64,000 bases of DNA, taken from contig JABMNH010000038.1 in NCBI GenBank assembly GCA_013205245.1, positions 1 to 64,000 on the forward strand. Direction: 5' to 3'. Of the stretch, positions 51,066 through 61,030 are shown piece by piece. Source of the stretch: Flavobacteriales bacterium (GTDB taxonomy: Bacteria; Bacteroidota; Bacteroidia; Flavobacteriales; Flavobacteriaceae). Every line of letters begins with the position of its first letter. The first letter of the stretch is position 1. The position numbers and the translations under genes were made by a program. The notes below the pieces were generated by a model. That model did no database searches. It was given only the letters and a program-made list of their open reading frames with translations, and was not told the origin of the DNA.

Positions 51066-53735
51066 TTAGAAATTATATCTTGCTGAAAGATTCCAAGTTG
51101 TTCCAAATCCCCAATACACTCTATTGTTAGTTTTGATACCTAAATAAGTATCATCACCAGGAGCTGCATGATTATTTGTTTGAGACTCAGAAATATATTC
51201 TTCATCAAATAGGTTGTTAACGTTTAATCTAAAACTTAAAGAATTATTATCTTTTTTAAATTTAAATTTATACGACATGCCTAAATCAACTAAGCTGTAA
51301 CTTGGTAACTCAAGTGATCCATCATTAGTTGGACTACTAAATGATCCAGTAGAAATAGCAGCATAATTTCTTGCAAAGAAACTGTTACTAATATCTAATT
51401 TAAAAGCTTCTGATGGTTTGTAATTTAACGTAAGACGCCCTGTTGTTTGAGCGGCATCACCTACCTTAACACCATCTAAATAAAATGTTGTTGCTGCAGT
51501 ACCAACTACTTCATTGTTACCGTCAAATTCTGTACCAGAAACATCTCCTTTATATTGCCAGTCTCCGTAAGAATACATAAATCTAAGGTCTAACTTACTA
51601 TTAAACTTAATAGCACCTTCAAATTCAATACCTGAATGCACTTCTTCTATTCCACTAAAGTTTATATAGCCATCTGCACCAGATCTGCTTTGTCTAAAGA
51701 ATCTGTCTTTCCAAGAAGTTGAATATAAATTAACGTTTAATTTAAAATTTTCAGCTTTATAACCATAACCAACTTCTAAACCAACAATTTTTTCATTGGT
51801 TAAATTAGGTGTTACTTCGTTTGTTGAATAACTTTGGTAAACAGTACCCCATAAAGGTTGTTTAGAATAATAGCCGGCATTACCAAAAATATTGTTTTTC
51901 TCATCAATATTATAGTTTAAACCTGCTTTAATATTGCCCCCTGCTATAGATTCCCAGCTAGAAGCTTGTGACCCTGGAGCTAAAATAAAATACTCTACAC
52001 GTTGAAAAGATTGGTTAGATGCACCAGCTTGTACAAATATAGATGTTTTATCTGTTTTGTATTCCATTTGGCCAAAGAATCCTAACCAACGTGCACCACC
52101 GTCATTGTAATATTCAATTTTTTGTTGGTCTGTAATATTTTGCCAAGGATTCCAGCTTGGTTCAGCTTTAACGAATTCAGTGATATTTCTATTAGGATTA
52201 TTTGAATCTTTATTATCAGTATATCCTGTAGCGCCTAATATGTTATTAACCGTTCTGTAATGAATACCTTTGTAAGTTCTTGCGTCAATACCTATATCCC
52301 AGCTAAAGTTTTCGCTAGAATCAGTATGCAAATTAGCAATAATACCATACCAGTTATGAGAGTTCATAGAAGCTCTTCTAGTCAAACCATTACTTCTATC
52401 GTTAATTGTGCTGGTTCTGTCTGCGCCAAAGTCGGCCACGTGACCTCCACCATTCCATTTTACGATATCATCAAAACGAACTTGTCCATTAGCATCTCTT
52501 AAATCGTATTTATAATCTCTTATGTTGTTAACATCACCAATAGGTCCTGTTCCGCCACCACGACCCCAAGAGCCATAAACTACAGTTCCTAAATTTGTTT
52601 TTTCACTAATTTTCCACTCCCAGTTTAAAGACATTACTGGTTTGTGATAAAAGTTTTTTCTAAAACTAAATTCTTGACCGTTTAAAGTACCCCAAGCGTC
52701 ATTGAATTTTTTGTTTGGTTTACCATTCACGCCGTAATCTTGATATCTCCAAATTTCGATGGCTCTAGAATGTTGATTATGCCATTGTGGTGCACCTGTA
52801 AAAGTGAACATTAAAGAATGGTCATCATTCAATTGTTGACCTAAACCAATAAAATAGTTATGACCTTCAAAAGCTGTTCCGTCAGTATAACCATCACCAG
52901 AAGTTTTGCTTAATACAAAAGATGCAGAAAAACCATTATCCATTAGACCTGTAGAATAAGAACCTACAAATTTTTGGTATTTATCTCCACCCATAGTAGT
53001 TGTTAAAGCGCCTCCTTCTTTTTGATCAGAAGTTTTTGTAATAACGTTTATTGTACCACCCACAGAAGAAATAGCTAATTTAGAAGATCCTAAACCTCTT
53101 TGTACTTGAATAGCTGAAGTAACATCTGACAAGCCTGCCCAGTTAGACCAATAAACCCATCCATTTTCCATATCATTAACAGGCATACCGTTAATTAATA
53201 CAGCTGTGTTTTTTTGGTCGAAACCACGAATATTGATACGTGAATCACCAAATCCACCACCAGATTTAGAAGCGTAAACAGAAGGCGTAGAATTTAAAAT
53301 TTCTGGAAACTCTTGACTTCCTAGTCTGTCTTGAATTTCTGCTGCTTTAATAGTAGATACAGCAACAGGCGTTTGTCTTTCTTTGGCAATATCAATAACG
53401 CCAGTAATAACTATTTCATCTAAATTTTCTGAATTAGCTACAAGCGTAATATTGCCTAAATCTTTTGATCCATTAACATCGCTAAAAGATACAGATTTAG
53501 AAGTGTAACCTAAAAATGATACTTGTAAAGTACCACTTGCCGTTTTTACATCTAGTGTAAATTTGCCATCAAAATCGGTTGTTGTTCCTACAGAAGTACC
53601 TTTAACAATAACGCTTGCTCCTGGCAATACGCCGTTACTGTCTTTAACTACACCTGTAAGTTTTCCTTGCGAAAACATTGCTGTTGTTGTTACCATAACG
53701 ATAGCGACAAACAGCCATTTAGTAATTTTTTTCAT
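51066..53735 (-). CDS. TonB-dependent outer-membrane receptor
   Basis: An 889-residue receptor with a signal peptide (MKKITKWLFVAIVMVTTTA), a CarboxypepD_reg-like domain (GKLTGVVKDSNGVLPGASV, then GTTTDFDGKFTL), a plug with SRINIRGFDQKNTAVLING (split) and VGGTINVITK, and a barrel ending in TWNLSARYNF. I start at the ATG at 53735; the frame runs open to 53765, but the added ten residues lack signal-peptide sense. No SusD-like gene is adjacent. The ligand is unknown; the receptor is abundant in flavobacteria. Tandem TTAACAA units lie upstream. Confidence 0.93.
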   Translation of the reverse strand: MKKITKWLFVAIVMVTTTAMFSQGKLTGVVKDSNGVLPGASVIVKGTSVGTTTDFDGKFTLDVKTASGTLQVSFLGYTSKSVSFSDVNGSKDLGNITLVANSENLDEIVITGVIDIAKERQTPVAVSTIKAAEIQDRLGSQEFPEILNSTPSVYASKSGGGFGDSRINIRGFDQKNTAVLINGMPVNDMENGWVYWSNWAGLSDVTSAIQVQRGLGSSKLAISSVGGTINVITKTSDQKEGGALTTTMGGDKYQKFVGSYSTGLMDNGFSASFVLSKTSGDGYTDGTAFEGHNYFIGLGQQLNDDHSLMFTFTGAPQWHNQHSRAIEIWRYQDYGVNGKPNKKFNDAWGTLNGQEFSFRKNFYHKPVMSLNWEWKISEKTNLGTVVYGSWGRGGGTGPIGDVNNIRDYKYDLRDANGQVRFDDIVKWNGGGHVADFGADRTSTINDRSNGLTRRASMNSHNWYGIIANLHTDSSENFSWDIGIDARTYKGIHYRTVNNILGATGYTDNKDSNNPNRNITEFVKAEPSWNPWQNITDQQKIEYYNDGGARWLGFFGQMEYKTDKTSIFVQAGASNQSFQRVEYFILAPGSQASSWESIAGGNIKAGLNYNIDEKNNIFGNAGYYSKQPLWGTVYQSYSTNEVTPNLTNEKIVGLEVGYGYKAENFKLNVNLYSTSWKDRFFRQSRSGADGYINFSGIEEVHSGIEFEGAIKFNSKLDLRFMYSYGDWQYKGDVSGTEFDGNNEVVGTAATTFYLDGVKVGDAAQTTGRLTLNYKPSEAFKLDISNSFFARNYAAISTGSFSSPTNDGSLELPSYSLVDLGMSYKFKFKKDNNSLSFRLNVNNLFDEEYISESQTNNHAAPGDDTYLGIKTNNRVYWGFGTTWNLSARYNF

Positions 53736-53843
53736 AATAATGATTAGTTTTAAATTATGTTGCAAAAGTGACTCAAAAAAGCATAAACAATCTTAGGGAA
53801 TTGTTAAGATTTTGATCAATTTATAAGCGAAAATACAAATTAT

Positions 53844-53861
53844 TTAACAAATACTTAACAA
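53844..53861 (-). promoter_or_regulatory. Pair of TTAACAA units at 11-bp spacing upstream of the TonB receptor
   Basis: TTAACAA at 53844-53850 and at 53855-53861 stand exactly 11 bases apart in the receptor's 5' region, with a weaker ATACAAA 11 bases before. It resembles the arrays at 23671 and 28401 but is AT-rich and short, so chance is possible. Confidence 0.3.
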
Positions 53862-53914
53862 ATGTTATAAAATTTGTTCTAATTGTTAATTACTAATCTG
53901 TTAGAAGCTAAATT

Positions 53915-55483
53915 TTAACATTTTAAATAGTTTTTAGCCAATTCTTTACCTAGTTCTACACCAAATTGATCGAAGCTATAAATATTCCAAATAACACCTT
54001 GTACAAAAGTTTTATGTTCGTACAAAGCAATGAGTCTACCAAGTGCATTGGGCGTTAATTTTTGTATTAAAAGTGTGTTTGAAGGTTTATTTCCTGCAAA
54101 GGTTTTAAAAGGAAGTAATTTTTCAATATCATGAGTCTTATCAGCCAGCTTTAACTCTATATTTACTTCGCCTTTTGTTTTTCCTTTATACAAAGCTTCG
54201 GTTTGTCCATAAAGATTTGCCATTAACTTTGCGTGATGGTTAGAATCGCCATGTAAAGGTTCTAAAAAACCGATGAAATCGGCTGGAATTAACTTGGTGC
54301 CTTGGTGTACCAATTGCATAAAAGCATGTTGGGCATTTGTACCTGTACTGCCCCAAACAATAGTGCCTGTTTGATAATTTATGGCATCTCCATTTCTATC
54401 AACCGATTTGCCGTTACTTTCCATAATGGTTTGTTGTAAATACATCGGTAATAATTCTAAATATTGGGTGTAGGGTAATAAAACTTCGGTTTCTGAATTA
54501 AAAAAATTATTGTACCAAATGCTTATCAAAGCCAAAACAACGGGCAGGTTTTTATCAAAAGATGTGTTTTTAAAATGGACATCCATTTGGTTTGCGCCAG
54601 TTAAAAAATCGTCAAAGTTTTTATACCCAACCGATAACGCAATAGTTAAACCAACAGCACTCCACAAAGAGTAACGGCCACCAACCCAATCCCACATAGG
54701 GAAAATATTATTTGGTGAAATCCCAAAGTCTTTTACGGCTTCTAAATTTGTAGAAACCGCCACAAAGTTATGTGCAATATCTGCTACAGTAGCCTTTTCT
54801 AAAAACCATTTTTGCACTGTTAACGCATTGGTTAGTGTTTCTTGTGTTGTAAATGTCTTTGAAACAATAACAAACAATGTTGTTTCTGGATTCAGATTTT
54901 TGATGGTTTCATAAACATGATCGCCATCTACATTTGATATAAAATGACATTTTAAATGGTTTTGATAAAATTTTAAAGCTTCAACTGCCATTTTTGGCCC
55001 TAAATCTGAACCGCCAATGCCAATATTTACAACATCGGTAAATGGTTTGTTTGTATAGCCTTTAAATTTTCCATTTATTACATTGTCTGAAAAATCTTTG
55101 ATTTTTGACAATGTTGCTGCTACTTCGGGTTTTATATTTTTTTCGTCAACTAAAATAGGCGTATTGCTTTTATCACGTAAAGCGGTGTGCAGCACAGCTC
55201 TGTTTTCTGTAACATTAATTTTTTCGCCAGAAAATTGCGCTTCAATGGCTTCTTTTAAACCTGTTTCTTTTGCTAAATCTATTAGTGAATTAAATGTTTG
55301 GTTGTTGATTCTGTTCTTAGAAAAATCTAAAGTAAAATCGTCAAATTTTAAGGTGTAATCTGATTTTCTGTTTGGATTTTTCTTAAACAATTCTTGCATT
55401 TTAACGTCTTTGGTTTCATTAAAATGTTGTTGCAAAGTGCTCCATGCTCTGGTTGAAGTCGGGTTTATATTTTTTAGTTTCAT
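53915..55483 (-). CDS. pgi: Glucose-6-phosphate isomerase
   Basis: A 522-residue enzyme that interconverts glucose 6-phosphate and fructose 6-phosphate. Both signatures are present: WVGGRYSLWSAVG near residue 265 and the GSTGTNAQHAFMQLVHQGT segment near 385, with the phosphate loop IGIGGSDLGPKM and SKTFTTQETLTN. The protein is slightly shorter than the E. coli enzyme (549). It starts four bases after the M23 peptidase gene stop and is likely co-transcribed with it. Confidence 0.97.
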   Translation of the reverse strand: MKLKNINPTSTRAWSTLQQHFNETKDVKMQELFKKNPNRKSDYTLKFDDFTLDFSKNRINNQTFNSLIDLAKETGLKEAIEAQFSGEKINVTENRAVLHTALRDKSNTPILVDEKNIKPEVAATLSKIKDFSDNVINGKFKGYTNKPFTDVVNIGIGGSDLGPKMAVEALKFYQNHLKCHFISNVDGDHVYETIKNLNPETTLFVIVSKTFTTQETLTNALTVQKWFLEKATVADIAHNFVAVSTNLEAVKDFGISPNNIFPMWDWVGGRYSLWSAVGLTIALSVGYKNFDDFLTGANQMDVHFKNTSFDKNLPVVLALISIWYNNFFNSETEVLLPYTQYLELLPMYLQQTIMESNGKSVDRNGDAINYQTGTIVWGSTGTNAQHAFMQLVHQGTKLIPADFIGFLEPLHGDSNHHAKLMANLYGQTEALYKGKTKGEVNIELKLADKTHDIEKLLPFKTFAGNKPSNTLLIQKLTPNALGRLIALYEHKTFVQGVIWNIYSFDQFGVELGKELAKNYLKC

Positions 55484-55487
55484 CTTT

Positions 55488-56717
55488 TTATTGGGGGTAA
55501 GAAATACTGTCTAATTGTTCTTTTAAAGGTTTTATATTGGCAAAAAAACGTGGCCGTTCCTCATTTTTCATAGGTAAGGCTGCCGGTAATTTTTGTTTTA
55601 ACGGATCTACTTGTCGGCCGTTTTTCCAAAAACGGTAACAAACATGCGGTCCAGAAGAATGTCCCGTACTTCCTACATAGCCAATAATATCGCCTTGTTT
55701 AACATAAGCACCCACAGTAACATCTTTTTTAAACTTATTCATATGTAAATACTGGGTCTCGTAAGTGGCGTTATGTCTTATTTTGACGTAGTTACCGTTG
55801 CCGCTTGTGTAACCTCTGTCTGAAATGCGGCCACTTGCAGTTGCCATTATTGGTGTGTTGGTTGCGGCAGGGAAATCGGTCCCTAAATGAGGTTTAATAC
55901 GGCCGTAATATTTTATATACCGACGCATATTAAAGCCCGATGAAATACGTCCAAATTTTAAAGGTGCTTTTAAAAAGGCGCGTCTTAAATTTTTGGCATC
56001 TTCATCAAAATAATCTACAATGCCATTCTTTTTATTTTCAACAAAAGCAAAGGCATATAAAGATTCATCGTTATGTTCAAAAATAGCAGCTCTAATCTTA
56101 CCCATACCTGCGTAAATAGAGTCGTTTACATATTTTTCTTCGTAAATAATTTTGAATTTATCATTTTTTTGAAGTCTGAAAAAATCTATTGTCCAAGCAT
56201 AAATTTCTGACAGATCATTAACAATCAAATAATTTAAACCTTGGTCGTCAATAGCTTCAGAAAGCGATGTTTTTATAACACCCGTTGCTGTTTTAATAAC
56301 TGTTTTGACTTCTTTTTTAGCACGGTATGCATTTATAGAATCCTTGAATTTAAAAACAATATAATTGATTTGGTCTGGCTGATAAATAAACACTTCGCCC
56401 TTGTCTAAAGAATCTTTTGACTTTAAAATCACATAGGGATTGCCAACTTTTAAACGGCGGATATCAAATACCTTTTTGGTTTTTCTAACAATTTCATAGA
56501 CTTTCGCTGGCATAACATGAGCTTGATCTAAAATACCCCCAAAACTCTCGCCTTTTCTTATGGTATCTCTTATAAAATTATAATTGTTAAATGTAAACCC
56601 AAATTCTTTAATAATTTTTGGCGCAAGTGGTTTGGGTTGTACTTTGGGTTGTTTTTCAACATCTCTTCCGCAACTTAAAGCTGTTATTATGAGTAAAAAT
56701 AAAAAGAGGTGTTTCAT
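55488..56717 (-). CDS. M23-family peptidase lipoprotein with an atypical zinc motif
   Basis: A 409-residue lipoprotein (signal peptide with lipobox ITALSC, Cys17), an N-terminal region with LysM/OapA-like features (YNFIRDTIRKGESFGGIL, split) and a C-terminal M23 (LytM) domain. The first zinc motif is HLGTD (HX3D). The second, usually GPHxH, is GPHVCYRFWKNG, with Cys in place of the second His. It probably cuts or binds peptidoglycan cross-links. It is 66 bases downstream of the DUF3108 gene on the same strand and is followed closely by pgi. Confidence 0.9.
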   Translation of the reverse strand: MKHLFLFLLIITALSCGRDVEKQPKVQPKPLAPKIIKEFGFTFNNYNFIRDTIRKGESFGGILDQAHVMPAKVYEIVRKTKKVFDIRRLKVGNPYVILKSKDSLDKGEVFIYQPDQINYIVFKFKDSINAYRAKKEVKTVIKTATGVIKTSLSEAIDDQGLNYLIVNDLSEIYAWTIDFFRLQKNDKFKIIYEEKYVNDSIYAGMGKIRAAIFEHNDESLYAFAFVENKKNGIVDYFDEDAKNLRRAFLKAPLKFGRISSGFNMRRYIKYYGRIKPHLGTDFPAATNTPIMATASGRISDRGYTSGNGNYVKIRHNATYETQYLHMNKFKKDVTVGAYVKQGDIIGYVGSTGHSSGPHVCYRFWKNGRQVDPLKQKLPAALPMKNEERPRFFANIKPLKEQLDSISYPQ

Positions 56718-56783
56718 ATAATTTGAGTCCTAATGATTGAGGCGCAAATTTACTAATTTTTATACAACCTCATCTTGGCTAAT

Positions 56784-57575
56784 TTAGTTAAATATTATAG
56801 GGAAAGCATTAGCTAAGCCTTTAAACGATTCTAATTCTGCTTTTAAAGAACCCACAACCAAATCGGCTTTTATTTTAACAGGGATTTTATTTTCGTCATC
56901 GGTAACCCAAACAACCACACTATTTTCTCCTTTAAAAACACGGCCAGATTCTACAAAAGGTTTAAATTTTAATGTTTTTATTTTTCCAAATTTAGTATTG
57001 ATGATTTCTTTGCCTAAATAGCGTAATTTAAAATTGTTAAGTTGTTGATCGTAAAACAAATTGATAGTTATTTCTTGATTAATTTTAAGGTTTGATAAAT
57101 TGGTATTTCTTATAAAATACATTGAGGATATCATGTCTTGAACCCCTTTAACAACATCAAAAGAGGTTTCTTTGTTGTGCTTATAATCTACCACACGCGC
57201 ACGTGCCTGTTCTTGATCAAAATTAATGTCTTTTGAAATTTTATACCCGCCTTCGTCAACACGTCTTTTAAATAAATTGGGGTATAAAGTGTTTTTGTCA
57301 ATAACTGATTGGTAAACATCTTCTACTTTAAAAAATAATTTCACCATGCCACTTGTCCATCCTTTTCCGTCAATCAAAAAATTATTTTGCCCTTGATAAA
57401 TAGTGTCTTTAACTTCCATGCTGGCATAACCCGCATTTAAAAATCCATAACCTAATTTGTATTTAAGCCATTCGCCAGTCATAAAAGCCCCTGTATTATT
57501 TTGGGCGCTTCCAACTGTTGGAAGTAAAAAAACAAATAAAAGAAAGGAAATAAATAGAAGTTGCTTTATTTTCAA
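56784..57575 (-). CDS. DUF3108 periplasmic protein
   Basis: A 263-residue secreted protein with a signal peptide (MKIKQLLFISFLLFVFLLP then GSAQ) and the DUF3108 pattern: GEWLKYKLGYGFLNAGYA, TYIYQGQNN-like segments, a central KVEDVYQSVIDK and KGENSVVVWVTDDENKIPVKI near the C-terminus. Function unknown; it is often next to cell-wall peptidase genes, as here. The start is TTG at 57575, since no ATG gives a signal peptide. It lies just beyond a terminator ending the dsbD gene group. Confidence 0.85.
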   Translation of the reverse strand: MKIKQLLFISFLLFVFLLPTVGSAQNNTGAFMTGEWLKYKLGYGFLNAGYASMEVKDTIYQGQNNFLIDGKGWTSGMVKLFFKVEDVYQSVIDKNTLYPNLFKRRVDEGGYKISKDINFDQEQARARVVDYKHNKETSFDVVKGVQDMISSMYFIRNTNLSNLKINQEITINLFYDQQLNNFKLRYLGKEIINTKFGKIKTLKFKPFVESGRVFKGENSVVVWVTDDENKIPVKIKADLVVGSLKAELESFKGLANAFPIIFN

Positions 57576-57609
57576 ATTGACGTTTTTATTTTAAGTTGAC
57601 AAATATAAA

Positions 57610-57652
57610 TAATAAAACCGCTTTTTAAATATATTTAAAAAGCGGTTTTATT
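57610..57652 (-). terminator. Terminator of the Prc-OppC-tilS-dsbD group
   Basis: A long inverted repeat with the core ACCGCTTTTTAAAT and ATTTAAAAAGCGGT, A-runs on one side and T-runs on the other, located 16 bases after the dsbD stop codon and before the DUF3108 gene. Confidence 0.88.
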
Positions 57653-57667
57653 AAATTAACATAAAGT

Positions 57668-59644
57668 TTACTTTGTGAAATTAGCCAAACCTTCATTAAG
57701 CCAGTTTAAATAAGCCTCAACATCGGCATTATAAGCCATGTAATGATTTAAATTTTCGCCATTATGATCTATCAAAACATAATATGGTTGTGCATTGGCT
57801 TTATATTTTGTTATTTGAAAATCGCTCCATTTATTGCCAATTGTACGTATTTTTTTACCTGTTGATTTAGAAACATATTGTTGGTCTTTTGGTAAGGCCA
57901 CTTGAAAATCGACATATAATGATATTAAAACGACTTTGTTTTTAAGAATATTTAGCACCTTTTGGTCAGACCACACACGTTCTTCCATTTTTCGGCAATT
58001 TACACAGGCTTTTCCTGTAAAATCTAGCATCACTGGTTTGCCAACTTTCTTGGCATAAGCCATACCTTTATCGTAATCTAAAAATGTTGGAATATCATGA
58101 GGTCCAAACTCAGCATCTTTTGGTAAAGTAACAGCCACTCCATTGCCACTTCTAGAATAACCAACGCCATAAGGTGATTCGCTATAGGTCATTGGTGGTG
58201 GAAAACCGCTAATTAATTTTAACGGCGCACCCCAAAGTCCGGGGATAAGATATATGGTAAAACTTAATACTATTAAACCTAAACTCAAACGTCCAACCGA
58301 CAAATGAGGCAAATCAGAATCGTGTGGTAATTTTATTTTGCCCAACAAATAGAAAGCTAAAGCACCAAATACAGCTATCCAAATAGCTATAAATGTTTCG
58401 CGCTCTAATAAATGAAGATCTAAAACCAAATCGGCATTTGATAAAAATTTGAATGCAAAGGCCAGCTCTAAAAATCCTAAAAATACTTTTACTGTATTTA
58501 ACCATCCGCCCGATTTTGGCAATGAATTCAACCATCCCGGAAAGGCTGCAAAAAGCGCAAATGGTAAAGCTATGGCTAAAGAAAAACCAAACATACCTAC
58601 AATAGGCCCTATCTGATTTCCGCCAGAAGCGGCTTGAACTAATAAAGTCCCTACAATTGGGCCTGTACAAGAAAAGGATACAATGGCTAAGGCTAAAGCC
58701 ATAAAAAAGATGCCTATGATGCCTCCTTTATCCGCTTGAGCGTCCACTTTATTTGCCCAAGAGTTTGGTAACATAATTTCGAAAGCGCCCAAAAATGATA
58801 CCGCAAAAACGATTAATAGCAAGAAAAATATCAAGTTAAACCACACGTTTGTTGACAAAGCATTAAGCGCGTCGGCACCAAAAATAAAGGATACCAGCCA
58901 ACCTAAAGCCACATAAATAACAACGATTGAAATACCATAAATCATGGCGTTTTTAATACCCGCCGCTTTATTTTTACTTTGTTTGGTAAAAAAACTAACC
59001 GTCATGGGAATCATAGGAAAAACACAGGGCGTTAACAAAGCTGCAAATCCCGAAAAGAAAGCTACTAAAAATATACCCCATAAACCTTTGTTAGATTTAG
59101 TTTCTTCAACTGGCTTTTCAGTAACCTTTTTATCCGATTTTACTTTATCAGTTGTAACCAAACTGGTGTCTTTTAAAAATTTGCCTGCTTTACCTTGAAC
59201 CGTAAAGGTTAAATCGACATCGGTTGGTGGAAGGCAGCTTGCGTCATCGCACACCATAAAATTAACAACCTCATTAAAGACGATTTCTTTATCAGTAAGG
59301 ACATTAATCCGTTGCTTAAAAATGGCCTCTTTTTCGAAATACTTTATGGTCATATTAAACACTTTATCGTGTAAAGTATGACCAATATCTTCGGTATTTT
59401 TTCCTATTAATTGATAGGTGTTAAGCGAGTCTTTATAGCTAAATGATGTGGGGATTGGACCGTCATCTCCAACTTCGTTTTGAGAATACATATGCCAACC
59501 CGTTTCTATTGTGGCTTTTGTAACCAGATCGAATTGTGAGTCAGATATTTTCTCTACAGAGGTTGTCCATTTTACAGGATCATATATTTGAGCTTGTGTG
59601 CTAAAACCCCATAAAATGATACAGGTTAAAAGAATTTTTTTCAT
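57668..59644 (-). CDS. dsbD: Thiol:disulfide interchange protein DsbD
   Basis: A 658-residue inner-membrane reductant pump. After a signal peptide (FSTQAQ), an N-terminal periplasmic DsbC-like domain carries a Cys pair (VCDDASCLPP). A central CcdA-like domain of eight or so membrane segments contains TPCVFPMIPMTVSFF and FSCTGPIVGTLLV, and a C-terminal thioredoxin domain has the CxxC motif in GKACVNCRKMEE. It moves electrons from cytoplasmic thioredoxin to periplasmic partners. The ATG overlaps the tilS stop codon by one base (TAATG). Confidence 0.93.
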   Translation of the reverse strand: MKKILLTCIILWGFSTQAQIYDPVKWTTSVEKISDSQFDLVTKATIETGWHMYSQNEVGDDGPIPTSFSYKDSLNTYQLIGKNTEDIGHTLHDKVFNMTIKYFEKEAIFKQRINVLTDKEIVFNEVVNFMVCDDASCLPPTDVDLTFTVQGKAGKFLKDTSLVTTDKVKSDKKVTEKPVEETKSNKGLWGIFLVAFFSGFAALLTPCVFPMIPMTVSFFTKQSKNKAAGIKNAMIYGISIVVIYVALGWLVSFIFGADALNALSTNVWFNLIFFLLLIVFAVSFLGAFEIMLPNSWANKVDAQADKGGIIGIFFMALALAIVSFSCTGPIVGTLLVQAASGGNQIGPIVGMFGFSLAIALPFALFAAFPGWLNSLPKSGGWLNTVKVFLGFLELAFAFKFLSNADLVLDLHLLERETFIAIWIAVFGALAFYLLGKIKLPHDSDLPHLSVGRLSLGLIVLSFTIYLIPGLWGAPLKLISGFPPPMTYSESPYGVGYSRSGNGVAVTLPKDAEFGPHDIPTFLDYDKGMAYAKKVGKPVMLDFTGKACVNCRKMEERVWSDQKVLNILKNKVVLISLYVDFQVALPKDQQYVSKSTGKKIRTIGNKWSDFQITKYKANAQPYYVLIDHNGENLNHYMAYNADVEAYLNWLNEGLANFTK

Positions 59645-60966
59645 TATTGATATTTAATTTTTATAATCTTTTTTGTGCTTTCGGTTATTTTATAGCGGTT
59701 GTCTAAACGCCGCCCAATAATCCAGACAATTTCTTGATTGCTGCATAACAACCACGTATTCTCTTTATCTAAAAGCGATAATTTCTGATCTTGAAAAAAA
59801 TCGCTTAATTTCTTTTTCCCTTGCATCCCTAAGGGATGAAAATAGTCGCCTTTTTGCCATTTCCTTACGATTAACGGCATCTTAATTTTAACAGCATCAA
59901 CAAAAACAAGATTTTGATTTGTGTTTTTTATGTCAGCTTGAGCTACGTCTTCAAAAGTAAGTATTAATTTATCGTTTTGTAAACCTTCTGTGAGGTTTTT
60001 TATTTCAAAATTAGATGTCTGTTTTTTATCAATTGGCGAAATCAAACAGGTATCTCTATCTTTAACCAAACGGTGTGTCGCACTAAATATTTGTTTCCCC
60101 GGTTGAGAATACAACAAATTTTCTATATCATTCCATGCTGTAAAACCATAATCTTTAAGCAACTCAAATAAATAAGCCTTAGGGTTTGACAACTTTAAAA
60201 CTTTAGAAATATCAAAACTGATACTGCCGTTTTGCAACGGATTAAAAACATCGTTTCTAACAACGTCAAGTCTGTCTTTTAAAATTTGCTCTATATCTTT
60301 TAAATGGTTTAAACTGTTGTTATATGTTCCAATTAAATTGGGATTTATGTCTTGTAAAACAGGTATAACCTGATGGCGAATTATATTTCGGGTAAACTTA
60401 TCGGATGCATTGCTTTTGTCTTCGCGCCAAGCGATGTCATTTTTTTGAGCATATTCTAAAATCTCATCGCGCGAAAATGGTAAAAAGGGTCTTATGGTTT
60501 TATTATTCTGACTCGGAATACCTAACAGCCCTTTAAATCCAGTCCCTCTGGTAAGATTAAACAAAGTAGTTTCAAAATTATCATTGGCATGGTGCGCTGT
60601 AATGATGTAATCGTAATTTTCTTCGGCAATCAAAGTGTCAAACCATTGATAACGCAAATTTCTTGCTGCCATCTCTATAGAAATCTTATGTGTTTTGGCG
60701 TACTGTTCTGTTTCAAAATACGTCGCAAAACAAGAAATCTTCTTTTCTTTTGCCCAATCTTTAACAAACTGCTCATCTAAATCGGAATCATTTCCGCGCA
60801 ATTTAAAATTACAATGTGCCAATCCTATTTTGAAGTTTAAGGCATGCAACATACTGGCTACAACCACGCTATCTACACCTCCAGAAATAGCCACTAGTAA
60901 TTTTGCGTTTTTTAAAAACGGAAAGTTTATATCTATGTTTGCTTGTACCCTTCTAATCAATGTCAT
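59644..60966 (-). CDS. tilS: tRNA(Ile)-lysidine synthetase
   Basis: A 440-residue N-type ATP pyrophosphatase that converts C34 of tRNA(Ile2) to lysidine so that it reads AUA codons. The P-loop LLVAISGGVDSVVVASML lies at about residues 23-40, followed by GLAHCNFKLRGNDSDLDE and THHANDNFETTLFNLTRGTG (the last as ITAHHANDNFET). The C-terminal domain with KLSDFFQDQKLS is present. It shares one base with dsbD and lies 64 bases from the OppC-like permease gene upstream. Confidence 0.96.
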   Translation of the reverse strand: MTLIRRVQANIDINFPFLKNAKLLVAISGGVDSVVVASMLHALNFKIGLAHCNFKLRGNDSDLDEQFVKDWAKEKKISCFATYFETEQYAKTHKISIEMAARNLRYQWFDTLIAEENYDYIITAHHANDNFETTLFNLTRGTGFKGLLGIPSQNNKTIRPFLPFSRDEILEYAQKNDIAWREDKSNASDKFTRNIIRHQVIPVLQDINPNLIGTYNNSLNHLKDIEQILKDRLDVVRNDVFNPLQNGSISFDISKVLKLSNPKAYLFELLKDYGFTAWNDIENLLYSQPGKQIFSATHRLVKDRDTCLISPIDKKQTSNFEIKNLTEGLQNDKLILTFEDVAQADIKNTNQNLVFVDAVKIKMPLIVRKWQKGDYFHPLGMQGKKKLSDFFQDQKLSLLDKENTWLLCSNQEIVWIIGRRLDNRYKITESTKKIIKIKYQ

Positions 60967-61030
60967 TTGTTTGTGCTATTTAAACAGCTAACTTCTGATA
61001 AACCCTAATAATTAATTACAAATTTAACTT

